Positions 1 through 10,603 of a stretch of 64,000 nt of DNA are shown piece after piece. The position numbers and the translations under genes were made by a program. The notes under the pieces were generated by a model. The model was not told the origin of the DNA. It saw only the letters and a list, made by a program, of their open reading frames with translations, and ran no database searches. How positions within the stretch are numbered: position 1 is the first letter of the stretch; each line of letters begins with the position of its first letter. Source of the stretch: Methylohalobius crimeensis 10Ki (GTDB lineage: Bacteria > Pseudomonadota > Gammaproteobacteria > Methylococcales > Methylothermaceae); contig NZ_ATXB01000001.1 in the NCBI RefSeq assembly GCF_000421465.1, forward strand, positions 1,736,001-1,800,000, given 5' to 3'.

Positions 1-580
1 CGTCGTTGTCGCGAAAACAACGGTAAATGCGCTTCATGATCCGAACCGCCTGCGACATGCAGCTTTTTTCCCGGAGACCGATCGCGGCGGCGACTTTGCG
101 GCATTGAAAGTCCAGCAGACCGATCGCCGGGTCGATGGTTTCCTTGACGATTTTGTCCGGCGATTGGCGGGCGACTTCCTCGATTTCGACGCCGCCTTCG
201 GAAGAGGCGACGATGGTGATGCGTTGGCTGGCTCGATCGATCACAAAGCCGAAATAAAATTCCTTGCGAATGTCACTGGCTTCCTCCACCAACACCCGCC
301 GTACCACTCGCCCCTGGGGACCGGTCTGGTGGGTGACCAGCGTCGTACCGATCATCTCGTCGGTGATGCGGCGGACGTCCTCGACGGAATCGGCCACCTT
401 GACACCGCCGGCCTTGCCCCGGCCGCCGGCGTGAATCTGGGCTTTCACCACCCATTTATCGCCGCCGATTTGTTCCGCCACCGCTTGGGCTTGGCTGTCC
501 GAATAAGCGACGTTTCCGTTGGGCACCGGAACGCCGTAGGATCTCAATAATTCCTTGGCTTGATATTCATGAATATTCAC
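1..580 (-). CDS. mtkA: Malate-CoA ligase or succinyl-CoA ligase beta subunit, 5' part
   Basis: The reading frame starts at a GTG (580-578) behind the Shine-Dalgarno sequence GAGGAGAG and runs off the left edge, so only about 193 residues are visible. The N-terminus reads VNIHEYQAKELLRSYGVPVP, followed by an ATP-grasp segment with VVKAQIHAGGRGKAGGVKVA, typical of the SucC/MtkA family. These enzymes couple ATP hydrolysis to CoA thioester formation on succinate or malate. It follows the malyl-CoA lyase gene by 33 bp on the same strand. In serine-cycle organisms malate-CoA ligase makes malyl-CoA for that lyase, so mtkA is preferred over sucC. The sequence alone cannot separate the two, because the substrate-determining regions lie outside the window. 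Confidence 0.85.
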   Translation of the reverse strand, partial: MNIHEYQAKELLRSYGVPVPNGNVAYSDSQAQAVAEQIGGDKWVVKAQIHAGGRGKAGGVKVADSVEDVRRITDEMIGTTLVTHQTGPQGRVVRRVLVEEASDIRKEFYFGFVIDRASQRITIVASSEGGVEIEEVARQSPDKIVKETIDPAIGLLDFQCRKVAAAIGLREKSCMSQAVRIMKRIYRCFRDND

Positions 581-613
581 CGTGTCACTCTCCTCGTAGG
601 GTGAAACACCCGT

Positions 614-1579
614 TCAGCGGGAACGGGCGTTGATCTGTTCGATTTTAGCCGTCAGGTTTTGCGCCATCCGGATGGAGGCGGCATCGATCAGGCGACCGTC
701 CAGGGACACGGCGCCTTTGCCTTCGCGCGCGGCCTCTTCCATGGCGGCGAGTATTCTGCGGGCGCGCTCGACCTCCTCGTCGGAGGGAGTGAAAACCTGA
801 TTGGCCAGGGAAATCTGGGAGGGATGAATCGCCCATTTGCCTTCGCATCCGAGCGCGGCGGCGCGACGGGCGGCGGCCAGATAACCGTCGGGATCGCTGA
901 AGTCTCCGAACGGGCCGTCGATCGGGCGCAGCCCGTTCGCTCTGCAGGCGACCACCATTCGAGCAATGGCGAAATGCCACTGATCCCCCCAATGGCTCTC
1001 GCGTCGATCGCTGGAGGAAGCATCGGTGAGCATCGCGTAATCGGGGTTGGCACCTCCGATATTGGTGGTCCGGGCCTGGATGGAGGCGGCGTAATCCGCC
1101 ACTCCGAATACCAATGCTTCAAGCCTCTCCGGACAGGCCCGGGAAATTTCCTTGACGTTGTCCATGCCGGCGGCGGTTTCAATCAAGGCGTGCAAATTGA
1201 TCGGCTGCCAACCTTTCGCCTGCTCGATTTGATCCAGCAGGGTGGCCACGAAATAAATATCTTCCGGCCCGTTGACCTTGGGAATCAGAATCGTATCGAG
1301 TTTATCGCCTACCTGTTCCACCACCTCAACCAAGTCGCGGTAGCAGTAGTGCGTATCCAGCCCGTTGATGCGGACCGATACCGAGCATTTGGACCAGTCC
1401 AGGGAACGGAGCGCCTCGATTACGTTGTGGCGAGCCTCTTCCTTGTCGTCGGGAGCCACCGCATCCTCCAGATCGAGAAATACGACATCGGCACCCGCGT
1501 CGGGGGCCTTGGCCAACATTCTGGGATTGCTGCCGGGAACGGCAAGCTCACTGCGATGAAGGCGATTTTTTATGGCCAT
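614..1579 (-). CDS. mcl: Malyl-CoA lyase (HpcH/HpaI aldolase, CitE-like)
   Basis: This 321-residue protein of the HpcH/HpaI/CitE family probably cleaves L-malyl-CoA to glyoxylate and acetyl-CoA in the cytoplasm. The N-terminus has RSELAVPGSNPRMLAKA and the Mg-binding stretch VVFLDLEDAVAP (residues 32-43). Further active-site acidic residues appear in ALIETAAGMDNV and FGVADYAAS. A C-terminal segment GKWAIHPSQI is typical of malyl-CoA and citramalyl-CoA lyases. The length fits the family. It lies directly upstream of the malate/succinate-CoA ligase beta subunit on the same strand, which supports the serine-cycle role. A beta-methylmalyl-CoA or citramalyl-CoA lyase remains possible. Confidence 0.85.
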   Translation of the reverse strand: MAIKNRLHRSELAVPGSNPRMLAKAPDAGADVVFLDLEDAVAPDDKEEARHNVIEALRSLDWSKCSVSVRINGLDTHYCYRDLVEVVEQVGDKLDTILIPKVNGPEDIYFVATLLDQIEQAKGWQPINLHALIETAAGMDNVKEISRACPERLEALVFGVADYAASIQARTTNIGGANPDYAMLTDASSSDRRESHWGDQWHFAIARMVVACRANGLRPIDGPFGDFSDPDGYLAAARRAAALGCEGKWAIHPSQISLANQVFTPSDEEVERARRILAAMEEAAREGKGAVSLDGRLIDAASIRMAQNLTAKIEQINARSR

Positions 1580-1733
1580 ATTTTTTTATCTGCTTGTTAA
1601 AAAACCAATCATTATACGACGTCTGATAGGGTAAATGGATTGAAACCCGCGTTCGAAGAAACGATCAAAGCAATAATTTTCCCGCTTTTCGGTTAAAATA
1701 TTCTATTTATCCAACCAACTTAATGAGGAATGT
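1580..1733. promoter_or_regulatory. Divergent promoter region between mcl and ndk
   Basis: This 154 bp AT-rich gap lies between divergent genes. A possible -10 element for ndk is TAAAAT near 1695, and GAGGAATGT precedes the ndk ATG. No operator repeat is evident. Promoter positions are inferred from base composition only. Confidence 0.35.
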
Positions 1734-2165
1734 ATGGCGATAGAGCGCACTTTGTCCATTATCAAACCAGATGCGGTGGCCAAGAATGCAATCGGTGAAA
1801 TCCTGGCCCGCTTCGAAAAGGCCGGCCTGGCGATCGCCGGGGCGAAAATGCTTCACATGACCCGCGAACAAGCCGAAGGATTTTATGAAGTCCACAAGGA
1901 CAAACCTTTCTTCGGCGAATTGGTCGAATATATGATTTCCGGCCCCGTCCTGGTTCAGGTTCTGGAAGGCGAAAACGCTGTCGCCATGAATCGCGAAATC
2001 ATGGGGGCCACCGACCCCAAACAAGCCGCCTCCGGCACCATTCGGGCCGATTTCGGCAGCGGCATCGAAGCCAATGCGGTGCACGGTTCCGACAGCCCGG
2101 AAAACGCTGCCAGGGAAATTGCTTATTTCTTCAATGAAAATGAAATCTTCCCCCGTTTCGCTTGA
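1734..2165 (+). CDS. ndk: Nucleoside diphosphate kinase
   Basis: This 143-residue enzyme transfers the gamma phosphate of ATP to nucleoside diphosphates through a phosphohistidine. The sequence begins [20 protein letters not shown], the family signature. The catalytic histidine lies in [12 protein letters not shown] near residue 117, as in other bacterial Ndk proteins, and the length is standard. The start ATG at 1734 has the purine-rich GAGGAA upstream. The 3' end overlaps the start of rlmN, so the two genes are probably co-transcribed. Confidence 0.97.
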   Translation: MAIERTLSIIKPDAVAKNAIGEILARFEKAGLAIAGAKMLHMTREQAEGFYEVHKDKPFFGELVEYMISGPVLVQVLEGENAVAMNREIMGATDPKQAASGTIRADFGSGIEANAVHGSDSPENAAREIAYFFNENEIFPRFA

Positions 2166-3282
2166 TTTGAATTCAAGCCCGAAAGATACGGCGCCTATCG
2201 ACCTGCTTGGCCTGAATCGTCAGGCCTTGGAGGCTTTTTTTGTCCAACTGGGGGAAAAGCCGTTTCGTGCCCGCCAGGTCCTGAAATGGATTCACGGGCA
2301 CGGAACCACCGAGTTCGATGCGATGACCGATCTGAGCAAGACCTTGCGCGCCCAGCTGCGGGAACGGTGCAAGCTGGTCCTGCCGGAAGTGGCCCGTTCC
2401 CAGGCATCCCGGGACGGGACGGTCAAATGGCTCATGGCGCTCGAAGACGGCAACCGCATCGAAACGGTGTTCATCCCCGAGGAGAAGCGCGGCACCCTTT
2501 GCGTTTCCTCCCAGGTGGGCTGTGCCCTCAATTGCGCTTTTTGCGCCACCGCCCGCCAGGGCTTTAGCCGGAATCTCAAGGCTTCCGAGATTATCGGCCA
2601 GCTTTGGCATGCCTACCGCGCATTGGGTGAAGGGCGCATCACCAATGTGGTTTTGATGGGGATGGGCGAACCGCTGCTCAATTTCGATGCGGTGGTCGAC
2701 GCCATGGATCTGATGATGGATGATCTGGCCTATGGCTTGGCCAAGCGCCGGGTGACGGTGAGCACGGCCGGCTTGGCGCCGGCCATCGATCGCCTGGCCG
2801 AAGCCTCCGCCGCCAGCCTGGCCATTTCCCTCCATGCCACCACCGACGAACTGCGCGACGAACTCGTGCCGATCAATCGCAAATACCCCCTCGCGGAGCT
2901 ACTCGCCGCCTGTCAGCGTTTTATCCAGTCGGATAAACAACGCGGCCGCAAAATCACCTGGGAATACGTCATGCTGGATGGCGTCAACGACTCGGCGGCC
3001 GACGCCAGGCGCTTGGTGAAACGGTTGAGCCGGATTCCCTCCAAGATCAATTTGATTCCGTTCAACCGTTTTGCCGGCACCCCGTATCGGCGCTCCACCC
3101 CGCAAGCGATCGAACGTTTTCAAGCGATTTTGGTCGAGGCCGGATTCCTCACCACGGTACGCCGCACCCGGGGCGAGGATATCGACGCCGCTTGCGGGCA
3201 ATTGGTCGGCAAGGTACAAGCCAAATCCAGACCCCGCCCCCGGCATTCCGTGCAGGCGCTGCCGGTGGAGGCGGTGAAATGA
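2134..3282 (+). CDS. rlmN: Dual-specificity 23S rRNA A2503 / tRNA A37 C2-methyltransferase
   Basis: This radical-SAM methyltransferase of about 382 residues methylates C2 of A2503 in 23S rRNA and A37 in some tRNAs. The 4Fe-4S cysteines are in CALNCAFC (CxxxCxxC), followed by MGMGEPLLN, and the methyl-carrying cysteine is in [10 protein letters not shown] near the C-terminus. The frame is open further upstream inside ndk, but ATG 2134 or 2140 gives a normal family length. Either start overlaps the ndk end by about 30 bp. The stop overlaps the pilW start (ATGA), and the rlmN-pilW order is common in gammaproteobacteria. Confidence 0.95.
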   Translation: MKMKSSPVSLDLNSSPKDTAPIDLLGLNRQALEAFFVQLGEKPFRARQVLKWIHGHGTTEFDAMTDLSKTLRAQLRERCKLVLPEVARSQASRDGTVKWLMALEDGNRIETVFIPEEKRGTLCVSSQVGCALNCAFCATARQGFSRNLKASEIIGQLWHAYRALGEGRITNVVLMGMGEPLLNFDAVVDAMDLMMDDLAYGLAKRRVTVSTAGLAPAIDRLAEASAASLAISLHATTDELRDELVPINRKYPLAELLAACQRFIQSDKQRGRKITWEYVMLDGVNDSAADARRLVKRLSRIPSKINLIPFNRFAGTPYRRSTPQAIERFQAILVEAGFLTTVRRTRGEDIDAACGQLVGKVQAKSRPRPRHSVQALPVEAVK

Positions 3283-4055
3283 TCCGACTTTTCCTGGCGG
3301 CAGGAAGCGCATTGCTTGTGGCAGCCTGCGCCGGCAGTCCGTCGTCCCGGGACGAGCATTCCCAGCGGCAAAAGCTGTCGCAAATCTACGCGGAAAAGGG
3401 GGCTGCCTATTTGTCCGAGGGCGAGGTGAAAGTCGCGGTGATGGATCTTCGCAAAAGCCTGAAGTTCGATCCCGAAAACGCCTCCGCCCACGGCACCTTG
3501 GCCATCGTATACGAACGACTGGATATGCTGGACGAAGCCGAAAAACATTACCGCCATGCAGCGGAGTTGATGCCCGAGGATTCGGCGATCGTCAATAATT
3601 ACGGGCGGTTCCTCTGTCGCCAGGGACGCTACGAGCAAGGCCTCGAGCTGCTCGCCAAGGCGGGCTCGGACAAACTTTACAGCGAACGCTGGAAACCCTT
3701 GACCAACGCCGGCGAGTGCGCGCTGGCCGCAGGGCGCCCGAAAGAGGCGGAAAGGTATTTGCGCGAGGCGCTCGACCTCAACCCGAATGCCGCGCCCACC
3801 CTCAAGTCGATGACCAAGCTTCAAACCCTCCAGGGGCAGTATTTATCGGCGCGGGGTTTTCTGCAACGCTACGAGGCGGTCGCCCCGCCCACCCAGGAGA
3901 CGCTGCGCCTGGGCTATCGAATCGAATCCGCCCTGGGGGACCGCCAGGCGGCCCAAGCCTATCGCGAGCGTCTGGATACCTTCTCTCTCCAGAAAAAAGA
4001 CATGGATCATTCCACCAGTCAAAACGCGAAACCCGACCCAACGGAAAAGGAATGA
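3279..4055 (+). CDS. pilW: Type IV pilus biogenesis TPR lipoprotein
   Basis: This 258-residue outer-membrane lipoprotein probably acts as the pilotin that helps the PilQ secretin assemble. A signal peptide with lipobox LLVAAC places the lipidated Cys at about residue 16. Tetratricopeptide repeats follow, for example around residues 40-140 with [18 protein letters not shown] and [18 protein letters not shown]. The ATG overlaps the rlmN stop. The end overlaps the hisS start by 4 bp. Members are called PilW or PilF. In E. coli rodZ and ispG sit between this gene and hisS, but both are absent here. Confidence 0.88.
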   Translation: MIRLFLAAGSALLVAACAGSPSSRDEHSQRQKLSQIYAEKGAAYLSEGEVKVAVMDLRKSLKFDPENASAHGTLAIVYERLDMLDEAEKHYRHAAELMPEDSAIVNNYGRFLCRQGRYEQGLELLAKAGSDKLYSERWKPLTNAGECALAAGRPKEAERYLREALDLNPNAAPTLKSMTKLQTLQGQYLSARGFLQRYEAVAPPTQETLRLGYRIESALGDRQAAQAYRERLDTFSLQKKDMDHSTSQNAKPDPTEKE

Positions 4056-5386
4056 GTACTACTTCCAAAGCTGCGAAACAGAACCGAAAATCGCCCCGGG
4101 GAAAACTGCAAGCCGTGCGGGGCATGCACGACATTTTATTTGACGAGACCCATTTATGGCGCGCGGCGGAAGCGATCTTAGTCCAAGGACTCCAAAGCTA
4201 CGGCTATCAGGAAATTCGTCTGCCCAGTGTGGAGAAAACCGAACTTTTCAAGCGCTCCATCGGCGAGGTAACCGATATCGTCGAGAAGGAGATGTATACC
4301 TTCGAGGACAAAAGCGGCGAATCGCTCACCCTGCGCCCGGAAGGAACGGCCGGCTGCGTCCGCGCATTGATCGAGCACGGACTGCTGCGAGGGCAAAATT
4401 TACGGCTGTGGTATCTGGGCCCCATGTTCCGCCACGAACGTCCCCAGAAAGGCCGCTACCGCCAGTTTCATCAACTCGGCGTGGAGGCCCTGGGACATTC
4501 GGGGCCCGACGTGGACGCCGAATTGATCTTGCTCAACTGGCGCTGGTTCAAGCGGCTGGGACTGGAAAACAAGGTGGAATTGCAGCTCAATTGCCTCGGC
4601 ACCCTGGCCGAGCGCCGGATTTACCGGGAAGCGTTGGTGGCTTACTTCCGTGCCCACGAGCATGCGTTGGACGAAGACAGCCGGCGGCGATTGACCGCCA
4701 ATCCGTTACGGATTCTGGACAGCAAGCACCCCGACATGCAGGCGCTGATCGAAGGGGCGCCCCGGCTGCTCGATTATTTGGGCGAACAATCGCGCGCCCA
4801 TTTTCGCGGACTGACCGCGCTGTTGGAGGCGGCGAGCGTCCCTTACGTCCTCAATCCTCGCTTGGTGAGAGGCTTGGATTATTATTGCCTGACCGTCTTC
4901 GAATGGGTCACCACCGAACTGGGCGCCCAAGGAACCGTCTGCGCCGGCGGCCGCTACGACACGCTGGTGGAGCAATTGGGCGGCCCGGCCACGCCCGCGG
5001 TGGGCTTTGCCTTGGGGATGGAACGACTGCTCGCCTTGCTGGCCGATTCTCCCTTGGCCGACGCCGTGGAGACGCCCCAGATTTATCTGATCCGGGTCGG
5101 CGCCGAAGCCGAGCGTGCGGGGTTGATTTTGTCCGAACGCTTGCGCGATCGATTCCCGGATCTTCGCCTAACCGTGCATTGCGGCGGCGGCAGTTTCAAA
5201 AGCCAATTCAAGAAGGCGGATAAAAGCGGCGCCTTGTATGCGCTGATTTTGGGGGAAGAAGAGGTAGGGGCGACCGGCGGGTCGCCCCTACGCGTCGGCA
5301 TCAAACCTCTGAGGACTTTGGCGGAGCAAAGCACGGTCTCCCAGGAGCAATTGTTCGATTTTATCCAACAACGATTTTTCTCATAA
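4052..5386 (+). CDS. hisS: Histidyl-tRNA synthetase
   Basis: This class II aminoacyl-tRNA synthetase of 444 residues charges tRNA-His. The conserved N-terminal motif [12 protein letters not shown] is present. Motif 2 is in [17 protein letters not shown], and the histidine-binding HisA motif is [17 protein letters not shown]-terminal anticodon-binding domain includes [13 protein letters not shown] and [16 protein letters not shown]. The frame is open far upstream, but ATG 4052 is chosen because it overlaps the pilW stop (ATGA) and gives a normal N-terminus. The order hisS, yfgM, bamB, der follows. Confidence 0.97.
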   Translation: MSTTSKAAKQNRKSPRGKLQAVRGMHDILFDETHLWRAAEAILVQGLQSYGYQEIRLPSVEKTELFKRSIGEVTDIVEKEMYTFEDKSGESLTLRPEGTAGCVRALIEHGLLRGQNLRLWYLGPMFRHERPQKGRYRQFHQLGVEALGHSGPDVDAELILLNWRWFKRLGLENKVELQLNCLGTLAERRIYREALVAYFRAHEHALDEDSRRRLTANPLRILDSKHPDMQALIEGAPRLLDYLGEQSRAHFRGLTALLEAASVPYVLNPRLVRGLDYYCLTVFEWVTTELGAQGTVCAGGRYDTLVEQLGGPATPAVGFALGMERLLALLADSPLADAVETPQIYLIRVGAEAERAGLILSERLRDRFPDLRLTVHCGGGSFKSQFKKADKSGALYALILGEEEVGATGGSPLRVGIKPLRTLAEQSTVSQEQLFDFIQQRFFS

Positions 5387-5397
5387 CGAGGAGAGGT

Positions 5398-6051
5398 ATG
5401 GCTACCCATCTGGAAGAAGAAGAACAGGTCGAGGCGCTCAAACGCTGGTGGAAAGAAAACGGTGCCTCCGTCATCGGGGGGATTGTCTTGGGATTGGCCG
5501 GTATCTTCGGCTGGAATGCCTGGCAAAACCATCAGCAAGCTCAAGCCGAACAGGCTTCGGAGCTTTATGCGCAACTGGTCGACGCGGTCCAAAACGGAAA
5601 ATTCGATTTGGCCGAGGGACTGAGTAAACGCCTGACCGGAGATTTCGAACGAACCGCCTACGCGGATTACGCGCGCTTGCTACAAGCTAAAGCCTGGGTC
5701 GATCAAGGCTGGCCCGAAGAGGCCAAGCCCTGGTTGGAGTCGGTTTTGAAGGGTTCCAAGGACGTCGATTTACAGCACCTTGCCAGGCTTCGATTGGGTC
5801 GGATTTTGCTGGCCATGGAAAAACCCGAGGCGGGTTTAAGCCTGCTGGATTCCGCGAAAGTCGGAGATCCCGGGAACTTTGCCGGTCACTACGAAGAAAC
5901 CAAAGGTGATTTGTATTACGCCTGGGGGAAACGCCAGGAGGCTCGCGAAGCCTATCAGAAGGCCATTGCCCTGGGGCGAGATCATCCCTATTTGCGGATG
6001 AAGCTGAACGACCTGGGACCGGAAGCATCGGGGGAACTGACGCAACCATGA
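5398..6051 (+). CDS. yfgM: YfgM-like inner-membrane TPR protein
   Basis: This 217-residue protein has a cytoplasmic N-terminus (MATHLEEEEQVEALKRWW), one membrane anchor at about residues 22-45 (VIGGIVLGLAGIFGWNAW) and a periplasmic TPR-like domain. E. coli YfgM (AncB) associates with the SecYEG translocon and the chaperone PpiD to help secreted proteins. GAGGAGAGGT precedes the start. The gene lies in the conserved hisS-yfgM-bamB-der order. Its ATGA stop overlaps the bamB start. Confidence 0.9.
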   Translation: MATHLEEEEQVEALKRWWKENGASVIGGIVLGLAGIFGWNAWQNHQQAQAEQASELYAQLVDAVQNGKFDLAEGLSKRLTGDFERTAYADYARLLQAKAWVDQGWPEEAKPWLESVLKGSKDVDLQHLARLRLGRILLAMEKPEAGLSLLDSAKVGDPGNFAGHYEETKGDLYYAWGKRQEAREAYQKAIALGRDHPYLRMKLNDLGPEASGELTQP

Positions 6052-7319
6052 TCCGACCCATCCGCCAGTCTCCCCCCCTCCCTTGCCCTCCCCCCGTTGG
6101 GGGGAGGGTTGGGTGGGGGGTCGGCCCATCCCTTGTGCTCCTGGGCGTTTTGGCTTTGTCCCTGAGCGGTTGTCAGTCCATGGGAGCCGCCTTCAGCAAT
6201 ACCGTTTCCGGAACCATCGACATGGTCATGGGGGGAGGGGATACTACCGAACCCCCCAAGCCATTGGAGAAGATCGAGCCGGAAATCGAAATCGAAACCG
6301 TATGGGACGAGGACGCCGGCGCGGGAGACGGCGGACAATGGCTGTCTTTGGGCGTGGCCGGGAAGGGCGATCGGCTTTATGTCGCCGACCACGAAGGGCG
6401 CGTGACGGCGTTTAACCTCCAAACCGGAGACGAAATCTGGCAAGTGGATACCGGCTTGGCGCTGTCGGCGGGGCCTGCGCTGGGGATGGGGAAGGTCCTC
6501 CTCGGAACCATTGAAGCTCAAGTGGTTGCCTTGGACCAGGACTCCGGAGAACGCCTATGGACCGGCCAAGTGTCCAGCGAGGTTCTGGCGCCACCGCGAG
6601 CGGGTCGAAAGGAAGTGGCGGTGCATACGGTGGACGGTGCGGTATTTGCCTTGGATATCGATTCGGGCGAGCGGCTATGGAGCACGGACCAGCAGGTATC
6701 GCCCCTTTCCCTGCGCGGTCTGGGCGCCCCGGAAATCCTGGAAGACAAGGTTTTGGTCGGATTTGCCAACGGCCGCATGGCCATGATGCGCCTGTCCGAC
6801 GGCAAGGTCGACTGGGAGAAACAAGTGGCCGTCCCCAGCGGAATGTCGGAGCTGGAGCGGGTGGTGGACATCGACGCCACGCCCGTGATTCGCGACGGCA
6901 TGGTCTACGTGACCGCCTATCATGGCGGCGTGATCGCCGCCACCCTGCTGGACGGGGAAGTGATCTGGCGCAACGAGGAGATTATCGCCTCCGCCTCGCC
7001 GACCATCACCTGGCGTTACCTATTCGTCACCGATACCGACAGCGATGTCTGGGGACTCGACGAAACCACCGGCCGGACCTACTGGAAACAGGCCGCTTTT
7101 CACCACCGCCGGTTGACCGCGCCAGTCCCTTACGGCGAGTGGCTGGCGGTGGGGGATTACAAAGGCTACGTCCACTTTCTGGCCCAGGAGGACGGTCGTC
7201 AGGTGGGACGGGAACGGGTTTTCCGCAGCCCCATTCGTACGCCGCCGGTGGTGATCGGAGACGTGTTGATTGTTTATAGTTCAGGCGGCGATGTGGCCGT
7301 ATTGAAAGTTGAACACTGA
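6048..7319 (+). CDS. bamB: Outer-membrane assembly lipoprotein BamB
   Basis: This 423-residue beta-propeller lipoprotein of the BAM complex helps insert outer-membrane proteins. PQQ-like blades recur, for example [20 protein letters not shown] and [14 protein letters not shown]. The lipobox LSGC places the lipidated cysteine at about residue 42, which is late. The extra N-terminal residues ([18 protein letters not shown]) are encoded by a GC-rich palindromic repeat at 6086-6120. Translation from ATG 6048 passes through that repeat. No other good start lies between the repeat and the hydrophobic core. The gene overlaps the yfgM stop. Confidence 0.95.
   Translation: MIRPIRQSPPLPCPPPVGGRVGWGVGPSLVLLGVLALSLSGCQSMGAAFSNTVSGTIDMVMGGGDTTEPPKPLEKIEPEIEIETVWDEDAGAGDGGQWLSLGVAGKGDRLYVADHEGRVTAFNLQTGDEIWQVDTGLALSAGPALGMGKVLLGTIEAQVVALDQDSGERLWTGQVSSEVLAPPRAGRKEVAVHTVDGAVFALDIDSGERLWSTDQQVSPLSLRGLGAPEILEDKVLVGFANGRMAMMRLSDGKVDWEKQVAVPSGMSELERVVDIDATPVIRDGMVYVTAYHGGVIAATLLDGEVIWRNEEIIASASPTITWRYLFVTDTDSDVWGLDETTGRTYWKQAAFHHRRLTAPVPYGEWLAVGDYKGYVHFLAQEDGRQVGRERVFRSPIRTPPVVIGDVLIVYSSGGDVAVLKVEH
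6086..6120 (+). repeat. GC-rich palindromic repeat inside bamB signal sequence
   Basis: The element has the hairpin arms CCCTCCCCCC and GGGGGGAGGG around GTT and continues with TTGGGTGGGGGG. It matches the layout of the two copies at 48115-48233 (hairpin, then GTTGGG, then a G-rich tail ending GTGG). Here it lies in frame inside the bamB signal peptide coding sequence. Confidence 0.8.
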
Positions 7320-7326
7320 TTTGCAA

Positions 7327-8736
7327 ATGCCCCCCATTCCCGTCGTCGCCCTGGTGGGCCGTCCCAACGTTGGGAAATCCACCTTGTTCAATCAGTTGAC
7401 CCGCAGTCGGGATGCATTGGTGGCCGATTACCCGGGACTCACCCGGGATCGACGCTATGGACGCTGTCAACGCGGCGAACGGGATTTTCTGGTGGTCGAT
7501 ACCGGCGGCATCATGACGAATGCCGAGTCGGTGGACCAAGCGATACTGCGCCAGGTTACCCAAGCCTTGGAAGAGGCGGACCTGGTGTTATTCGTGGTCG
7601 ACGCCCGGGAGGGATTGACCGCGGCCGACGAAGAGGTGGCCGACCAATTGCGTCGCTTGGGCAAACCGGTATTGCTGACGATCAACAAAATCGACGGGGA
7701 AGATCCCGCCATCGCGGCGGCCGAATTTTCGGGTTTGGGATTCCGCGATCCGATTTTGACCTCCGCCGCACACAACCGCGGTTTGGCCAAATTACTGGCG
7801 CGACTCGAGGAACAGCTCCCCGCCCCTTCGGTAATTCCGGAAGCCTTGGAAGCGGCCGATGAAAGCATCCGAATCGTGGTGGTCGGGCGTCCCAATGTGG
7901 GCAAGTCGACCCTGATTAACCGCCTCCTGGGGGAGGAACGGGTGGTGGTGGCCGATTTACCCGGCACCACGAGGGACACCGTCGCGGTGCCGTTTGAGCG
8001 CGACGGACGCCGCTATACTTTGTTCGACACCGCCGGCATCCGGCGCCGTTCCCGGGTGGACGAGGCGGTGGAAAAATTCAGCATCATCAAGGCGATGCAA
8101 ACCATCGAGCAGGGGCACTTGGTGATCTTCCTGATCGACGCGCGGGAGGGCGTGACCGATCAAGACGCCCGCCTGTTGGGTTACGTGCTGGAAGCCGGCA
8201 AAGCTTTGGTGATCGGACTCAACAAATGGGACGGATTGGACACCGATTACAAGCGCCGGCTTAGAACTCAGCTGGATACCAAACTGCAATTTTTGGATTT
8301 CGCCGAAAAGATGCCCCTCTCCGCTTTGCACGGCACCGGCGTGGGAGAACTATTCGATCGGATGCCGATCCTTTTCGAACAGGTCCGGGCGGAATTATCC
8401 ACGGCGCTTCTGACCCGCATTCTGCAGGAGGCCACCGAACGCCATCCGCCGCCCCTGGTAAAAGGTCGCCGAATCAAACTCAAGTTCGCCCATCAGGGCG
8501 GGAAAAATCCTCCCGTGATCGTGATCCACGGCAATCAGACCGACAACCTCCCTGCCGAATACAAGCGCTATCTCAACCATATTTTCCGGAAGCGGTTGAA
8601 AATTAAAGGCACGCCCATTCGCCTGGAGTTCCGATCCGGGGACAATCCTTTCGCCGGACGCTTCAACAAATTGACCGAACGCCAGATCCGAAAACGGCAC
8701 CGGATGATGCGGCATGTCAAAAAGAATAAACGTTAG
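7327..8736 (+). CDS. der: Ribosome biogenesis GTPase Der (EngA)
   Basis: This tandem-domain GTPase of 469 residues acts in 50S subunit maturation. Two G domains are visible, with [12 protein letters not shown] near residue 10 and [12 protein letters not shown] near residue 185. The matching G3 and G4 motifs include DTGGI, NKIDG, DTAGI and NKWDG. A KH-like C-terminal domain ends in a basic tail ([13 protein letters not shown]). The frame is open from TTG 7309. ATG 7327 gives the usual short leader before [13 protein letters not shown]. It follows bamB directly and meets the next gene convergently with a 4 bp overlap. Confidence 0.96.
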   Translation: MPPIPVVALVGRPNVGKSTLFNQLTRSRDALVADYPGLTRDRRYGRCQRGERDFLVVDTGGIMTNAESVDQAILRQVTQALEEADLVLFVVDAREGLTAADEEVADQLRRLGKPVLLTINKIDGEDPAIAAAEFSGLGFRDPILTSAAHNRGLAKLLARLEEQLPAPSVIPEALEAADESIRIVVVGRPNVGKSTLINRLLGEERVVVADLPGTTRDTVAVPFERDGRRYTLFDTAGIRRRSRVDEAVEKFSIIKAMQTIEQGHLVIFLIDAREGVTDQDARLLGYVLEAGKALVIGLNKWDGLDTDYKRRLRTQLDTKLQFLDFAEKMPLSALHGTGVGELFDRMPILFEQVRAELSTALLTRILQEATERHPPPLVKGRRIKLKFAHQGGKNPPVIVIHGNQTDNLPAEYKRYLNHIFRKRLKIKGTPIRLEFRSGDNPFAGRFNKLTERQIRKRHRMMRHVKKNKR

Positions 8737-10424
8737 CCGGCCACCAGCATTCGGCTAAATAAGGCTTTCACTTCCTCCGACCGAGGCGGCGATTCCATCT
8801 CGTAATCCCTTTCTTTTTTTTCCTCAAGCGCCTGGATCAATCGCGTGCCCTCGCCGGCCAGGTCGCGTTGCTTTTCTTTCAAGGACTGTAAATCTTGTTC
8901 CACCCGTTTGGAAGCCCTTTCGAAACCTTGGGCGATGCCTTGCCGAATGCCTCGGAGAGCGGTTTTTTCCAGGGAAGGGGTGAGCAAGCGGTGGAGCAAA
9001 TAGGGAATCAGCCAAGCCAAACCGATCAACAAGAGACTATGCACGGCGAAATTCACACCCAAATACGAACTTTCCCCCATCCATCCTTCATAGTAGCGAA
9101 GAACCAGTTGATACCCCACCAAGCCGCTGGCGGCCAGGGGCAATAAATAACGAAGCACTCCGAACAGACGGAGTCCGCTCCGCTGGAGCCAGTGGCCCGG
9201 GGTGGACAAGGATCGGCGCAGGGAGGTTTGCACGCTATCGATCAGAATCTCCTGGAGCTCGTCGCGGCAGGAGGAGAGGGCTTGGCGCAGCGGTGGGCCC
9301 GGCAATCCCAAATCTTCCGCTTCCAGGATCAAGCGCTCCAAGGCATCGAGGAGACGGGTCTGGATCCAGGCATCCCAAAGCAGCGTCTCCGATACGTCGC
9401 TTTTCAACTCTCCGGCGGATTGGTCGGTTTTCTTCCTTTTCTTGCCTTTTCGATCGATCCGACCGGGACCGATCACCTCCCTGGCAAGGGCCTGCATGGG
9501 CCATTCCAACCCCGGTCTAAGATCTTCCAGGGTATGTTTCCAGATTTTCCGCCAGCGATCCTGCAAGCGATCCAAAGTCTTGGTTTCTCCGAGCCTCTCC
9601 AACAAGGCGTGCGCGCGATCGCTTACGCGCTGCAGCCGCAGTTGCTCATTCCGGTTCGTCAACTGTTCAACGCCGTGCGCCCGGACCAGGGCAGTAAGGA
9701 TTTCTTCCATTTTCCCGAAGTCGTCGGGTTTGCGCCGGTCGAAATCGGGGCGGCTGTCGCAACGCAGGACAATGGGGTCGTTGAAGCCCGCCGATCGGAG
9801 CTGGCCGCTGAAATCTTCGATCTGCTCTTCCCAGCCTTCGTCCCAATGGTTCATCACGAACAAGAAGGCGTGGCCCTGGCTTTGCTCCAGCAGCAGACGC
9901 CAACCGGCATCGTCCCGGTAGCGCTCCGGGCTGACCACATAGATCAAAACATCGATGTAGGGCAATAGATCGAGCACCAATTCGCGGTTGGCTCGCTCGA
10001 TGCTGTCGATATCCGGCATGTCGATCCAGACCACTTCCCGCCGGTTGGCATTGGAATGGCGGGAAACGCGAACCCGGTCCAGGGGTAATTCCGGGGGCAT
10101 CCGTTCGAGGGGAACGGCCTCATGCAAATAAAAAGTGACTTCGCGGGAAGTGGGGCGTTCGATCCCGGTGGTCGCGATCGCCTCACCGGCGAGCCGGTTG
10201 AGCAGGGTGCTCTTGCCGACTCCCGTGCCGCCGAAAAAAGCGGTCACCAAGGGGCGTGCCGAATCCGCTCTGGCGATCTCTGAATCATCGAACAAATCGG
10301 CGGCGGTGGGGTTCGACAAATGGGTCAGGGAATCGGCCGCCGCGGGGGAAATCCAGCCTTGCTCGATCAGCCGGCCGGCCCATTCCTGGATGCGTTGTTC
10401 CACTGCTTCGGGGCTATTCTGCAT
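8733..10424 (-). CDS. Dynamin-like membrane GTPase, 563 aa
   Basis: This large GTPase has G1 [19 protein letters not shown] (about residues 65-82), a switch threonine region [15 protein letters not shown]3 [10 protein letters not shown] and a G4-like MNHWDEG. G3 is DMPD instead of the usual DxxG. A long helical middle follows. Near residues 435-495 there are two hydrophobic stretches ([14 protein letters not shown] and [15 protein letters not shown]), then a basic coiled coil. This layout resembles bacterial dynamin-like proteins and YfjP-type GTPases that act on inner membranes. It is the last gene of a minus-strand cluster (13056 to 8733). The function is unassigned. Membrane remodelling is inferred. 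Confidence 0.75.
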   Translation of the reverse strand: MQNSPEAVEQRIQEWAGRLIEQGWISPAAADSLTHLSNPTAADLFDDSEIARADSARPLVTAFFGGTGVGKSTLLNRLAGEAIATTGIERPTSREVTFYLHEAVPLERMPPELPLDRVRVSRHSNANRREVVWIDMPDIDSIERANRELVLDLLPYIDVLIYVVSPERYRDDAGWRLLLEQSQGHAFLFVMNHWDEGWEEQIEDFSGQLRSAGFNDPIVLRCDSRPDFDRRKPDDFGKMEEILTALVRAHGVEQLTNRNEQLRLQRVSDRAHALLERLGETKTLDRLQDRWRKIWKHTLEDLRPGLEWPMQALAREVIGPGRIDRKGKKRKKTDQSAGELKSDVSETLLWDAWIQTRLLDALERLILEAEDLGLPGPPLRQALSSCRDELQEILIDSVQTSLRRSLSTPGHWLQRSGLRLFGVLRYLLPLAASGLVGYQLVLRYYEGWMGESSYLGVNFAVHSLLLIGLAWLIPYLLHRLLTPSLEKTALRGIRQGIAQGFERASKRVEQDLQSLKEKQRDLAGEGTRLIQALEEKKERDYEMESPPRSEEVKALFSRMLVAG

Positions 10425-10459
10425 GGGTTCGAATCTTTAATGACTTTTGACACTGGTAA

Positions 10460-10576
10460 CGAGCCAAGATCGAGCGGGAATGTTCCGCGACACGCTGTGA
10501 ATACCTCCTTGTACGCTCGTATCGCAGCCTCCCTGCTGCGAACGGCCGCGGAACATTCCCGCTCGATCTTGGCTCG
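10460..10576. repeat. 117 bp interspersed element with perfect 30 bp inverted ends
   Basis: The arms 10460-10489 (start CGAGCCAAGATCGAGC) and 10547-10576 (end GCTCGATCTTGGCTCG) are exact reverse complements over 30 bp. The 57 bp between them hold a smaller hairpin, CGCAG...CTGCG, near 10523-10540. The element occupies most of the 179 bp gap between two GTPase genes. It looks like a non-autonomous palindromic repeat (MITE or REP type) and could also form a strong RNA hairpin in the cluster transcript. Confidence 0.85.
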
Positions 10577-10603
10577 CGCTGCATCGATCGAATATCGGGC
10601 CGA

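Noticed and set aside
6197-6204. Partial Ter-like match (ATACCGTT) in bamB
   Set aside because: It matches only 8 of 11 positions, which is expected by chance in this length of DNA.
9192-9968. 258-codon plus-strand frame
   Set aside because: It is opposite the 563-residue GTPase, whose G motifs are clear.
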